From JACKAQ01 sp965227145 (lineage in GTDB: Bacteria > Calditrichota > Calditrichia > RBG-13-44-9 > J075), in the NCBI GenBank assembly GCA_965227145.1, contig OZ245730.1, positions 2,046,001 through 2,110,000 on the forward strand: DNA of 64,000 nt, in the 5' to 3' direction. The stretch's first letter is position 1. Each line of letters opens with the position of its first letter. Below the pieces are notes generated by a model. That model saw only the letters and a program-made list of their open reading frames with translations, did not search any database and had not been told where the DNA came from. Below are positions 62,074 through 64,000 of this stretch, piece after piece. A program made the translations under genes and the position numbers.

Positions 62074-62679
62074 TTGTCTAAAAATATGTTTTTAAACGAT
62101 TTGTGCGAATTGCAAAACCGGCGGATTATTTTGGCGAGTCAATCGCCCCGCCGGGTTGAAATGTTGCGGAATCTCGGTTTGCAGTTTGAAATCGTTCCGG
62201 CGGATGTGGACGAAAATCCCGAATCATTTCGCGATGCGGCGGATTTTGCGACGCAAAATGCCCGGGATAAAGCGGTTTGGGTAGCCGAACGCGAACAGGC
62301 GGATTTGGTAATTGCTGCAGATACAATTGTTGTTCAAAACGGGGAGATTTTGGGAAAGCCGGTAAATGCCGCCGATGCCGAAATGATGCTCCGCAAACTC
62401 AGTGGAAAAACCCATCAGGTGATTTCAGCAATTTGCCTCAAAACACCGGATCGGGAAATCACCGATTTTGAATCAACCGATGTGACATTCGTTTCGCTGA
62501 CGGATCAGGAAATTGTTGCATATATGGCAACCGGGGAATCGAAAGATAAGGCGGGTGGATATGGCATTCAAGGGTTTGCAGCGCCGTTTATTTCCGGAAT
62601 AAACGGCTGTTATCCGAATGTGGTTGGATTTCCTATCGCGTTGTTTTACAATCACTTACGAACGCTGATTTTCAAATAA
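62074..62679 (+). CDS. maf: Maf family nucleotide pyrophosphatase
   Basis: The 201-residue protein hydrolyses non-canonical nucleoside triphosphates. It has the N-terminal LASQSPRRVEMLRNLGLQF motif, the acidic AADTIVVQNGEILGKP loop, RKLSGKTHQVISAIC and the C-terminal KDKAGGYGIQGFA. The start is uncertain: TTG 62074 has AAGGA 11 bases upstream; ATG 62086 lies four codons inside and has none. It follows the S9 peptidase by 31 bases and faces the rhodanese gene. Confidence 0.93.
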   Translation: MSKNMFLNDLCELQNRRIILASQSPRRVEMLRNLGLQFEIVPADVDENPESFRDAADFATQNARDKAVWVAEREQADLVIAADTIVVQNGEILGKPVNAADAEMMLRKLSGKTHQVISAICLKTPDREITDFESTDVTFVSLTDQEIVAYMATGESKDKAGGYGIQGFAAPFISGINGCYPNVVGFPIALFYNHLRTLIFK

Positions 62680-62689
62680 TCAGAAAAAA

Positions 62690-63148
62690 TTACTGTCCGG
62701 TTTTTGCAACGGGCAGTTGTTCCTTATTCCAGGAATTCATGCCGCCGGCAACGTTGTATAATTTTGTGAAACCTTGCGCACGCAAATAATCACCGGCGAT
62801 GCCACTGCGATTGCCACTTCTGCAAATCAGGATCACTTCTTTATCTTTCCATTCGGTGATTTCGGTTGACCATTGCTCTATCTCCTGAACTGGCATGAGA
62901 TGCGAGTTAATGACGTGTCCGGTTTCGCTATCGTATTCGGCTTTGGTCCGCACATCAATTACCACAGCATCCGGATTGAGTTCAATTTTTTGCTGCGCTT
63001 CGGTTACATTTATGACGTTTACAGCCGGGGAGTTGAGCGTCTGTTCTGCTTTTGCCGCCGCAGCTGATTGTTTCGATGCGGATTGGTTTTCGCACGAAAA
63101 AGCTGCAATTAACGATGCGATTAACAAACCATTTACCCAAAATTTCAT
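62690..63148 (-). CDS. Rhodanese-domain lipoprotein
   Basis: The 152-residue product has a lipobox signal (LIASLIAAFSC) and a short linker of Ala/Lys/Gln. One rhodanese domain follows, with AVVIDVRTKAEYDSETGHVI and the catalytic loop LICRSGNRSGIAGDYL carrying the active-site Cys. The C-terminal NVAGGMNSW is typical of single-domain members. It is anchored on the periplasmic or outer-membrane side and could bind or transfer sulfane sulfur. AGG precedes the ATG. Confidence 0.88.
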   Translation of the reverse strand: MKFWVNGLLIASLIAAFSCENQSASKQSAAAAKAEQTLNSPAVNVINVTEAQQKIELNPDAVVIDVRTKAEYDSETGHVINSHLMPVQEIEQWSTEITEWKDKEVILICRSGNRSGIAGDYLRAQGFTKLYNVAGGMNSWNKEQLPVAKTGQ

Positions 63149-63172
63149 CCTGTTACTCCTGTATTTTTATTT

Positions 63173-64000
63173 TCAATCGCTGCGCTGGGGGGAATTCCAG
63201 TAAAATTCCGTGATGCCTTTGTCGGTAACAATCCAGATAAAATCGCCGTCCAGCAATAATTGGTGGCATCGATTGTCGAGCAAACCGTCTTCGGTCGTGA
63301 ACAATCGCCAGTAACCGCGTAGTTTGTCATATTTTAACAGCCCGGAATCCGTCGCAACCCATGCGGCTGATTCGTTCACTTTGATATCGCTATACGGCGG
63401 AAATATTTCGAACGCAAGTTGCGGAAAACTTTGCCATTTATCGCTTTTCTGTTCGTAAAGCGTTATGCCGCCGGTAGATGCGAACCAGATTTCGTCCTCA
63501 AATGTGCCAACTGCGGTGATTTCCAAATCCTGAATAGAAGCCCGGGATGGCACAAATTCCCATTCCGCCGCATTCGGCAGCCGCCGGAAAATACCGCGAA
63601 GCGTTCCCGCCCAAAGCGTATCGGATTGCAGCGCAAACCGGCAAACCGGCAAGTTGATAAATCGCTTATCTTTCGTCTTTTCGAGATTTCCGGTGAGCAG
63701 ACTAATGCGGGAAATGCCCTGCTGGGTTGCCGCATACAGATAATCATTAACGATTGCGAGATCGTTCACTTCGTTGCTTGCCATGCCTTCCCGGGTGCTG
63801 TAATTTTTCCAATTGAGATCGCCATAATCGAACAGTGAAACGCCGAAATCGCTGGCGAACCAAATAGAATCGCCGTCGGCGAGCATCGAAAAAACGTTAT
63901 CCGACGGCAACCGGGCGATGCGTTTGGCCTGAAAATGCTCCCATTCTGCCGAATTATATGGCCACAACGCGATTCCGGAAATGCCCCGGCGATCACCGAC
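63173..64000 (-). CDS. Beta-propeller (two-component-regulator-type) protein, partial
   Basis: The frame is open to the right window edge, so the gene is truncated at its 5' end. About 275 residues are visible, built of propeller repeats of the Reg_prop kind: LPSDNVFSMLADGDSIWFAS, FGVSLFDYGDLNWKNYSTREG, VNDLAIVNDYLYAATQQGISRIS and WVATDSGLLKYDKLRGYWRLF. Such repeats occur in sensor-kinase periplasmic domains and in secreted proteins. The C-terminus ends without a kinase domain or sorting signal. A short carboxy tail follows the last blade. Confidence 0.72.
   Translation of the reverse strand, partial: VGDRRGISGIALWPYNSAEWEHFQAKRIARLPSDNVFSMLADGDSIWFASDFGVSLFDYGDLNWKNYSTREGMASNEVNDLAIVNDYLYAATQQGISRISLLTGNLEKTKDKRFINLPVCRFALQSDTLWAGTLRGIFRRLPNAAEWEFVPSRASIQDLEITAVGTFEDEIWFASTGGITLYEQKSDKWQSFPQLAFEIFPPYSDIKVNESAAWVATDSGLLKYDKLRGYWRLFTTEDGLLDNRCHQLLLDGDFIWIVTDKGITEFYWNSPQRSD

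Noticed and set aside
1..64000. CRISPR arrays, insertion sequences, phage genes, long direct repeats
   Set aside because: None were seen; the gaps between genes are short and no transposase, integrase or regularly spaced repeat was found.

Overview
The window looks like a chromosomal backbone segment of a moderate-GC, diderm bacterium of the FCB superphylum, probably Calditrichota/KSB1-like. The evidence is a large secreted heparinase-like enzyme ending in a C-terminal sorting domain of the NYPNPFNPST type, several lipoproteins with clear lipoboxes, menaquinone-type MenG/UbiE, a long Bacteroidetes-like IleS and a fused SpmA/SpmB protein. This placement is inferred from gene content, not from a search. 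Coding density is high, strands alternate in short operons, and no insertion sequence, prophage or CRISPR array is visible.

Region 1-8953 (minus strand) is one long colinear cluster: DUF3467 (frameshifted), yggS, divIVA, a lipoprotein, purine nucleoside phosphorylase, DUF2905, ileS, two TraR/DksA proteins, lspA and a truncated rluD. Its order yggS-divIVA-ileS-dksA-like-lspA-rluD matches the block downstream of ftsZ in Firmicutes. Region 9133-15436 (plus) holds dnaG, a secreted protein of unknown function, a LytR_C protein, rsfS, argS and a PfkB kinase. Region 15437-22044 holds a trans-sulfuration enzyme, small and membrane hypotheticals, a MATE exporter, a coupled gamma-glutamylcyclotransferase/glycosyltransferase pair and a DUF2927 lipoprotein.

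Region 22139-33349 (plus) is translation and cell-cycle core: tRNA-Val(GAC), thrS, infC (with an AUU start codon), rpmI, rplT, pheS, pheT, a ZapB-like coiled coil, zapA, a probable 6S RNA, rny, ymdB and folD. Region 34700-38171 is an operon of an RDD membrane protein, a Cys-containing hypothetical, a HisI-like protein lacking the HisI metal-binding cysteines, biotin carboxylase and biotin carrier protein. No carboxyltransferase gene lies in the window.

Region 38302-49880 is more accessory: a nucleoside-phosphorylase-like protein beside a spore-photoproduct-lyase-like radical SAM protein, a DHH phosphoesterase, SpmAB, AlkD-like, FdhD, a YheT-type hydrolase, PAP2, a possible restriction endonuclease with a Dam-type (D12) adenine methylase, and a SulP transporter. 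Region 50088-64000 holds an acyl-CoA synthetase, lysA, the heparinase-like enzyme, menG/ubiE, a beta-helix lipoprotein, glutaminyl cyclotransferase, an S9 peptidase, maf, a rhodanese lipoprotein and a truncated beta-propeller protein.

Best candidates for something undescribed are the phosphorylase/SPL-like pair (38302-40631), the HisI-like gene inside the biotin carboxylase operon (35733-36122) and the putative endonuclease/methylase pair (46116-47572). Non-coding signals that stand out are the AUU-initiated infC, the 6S RNA candidate and several strong intrinsic terminators. No stretch above 300 bases is empty: the longest gap, 29664-30040, carries the 6S RNA candidate, and I see nothing definite in 29854-30040.
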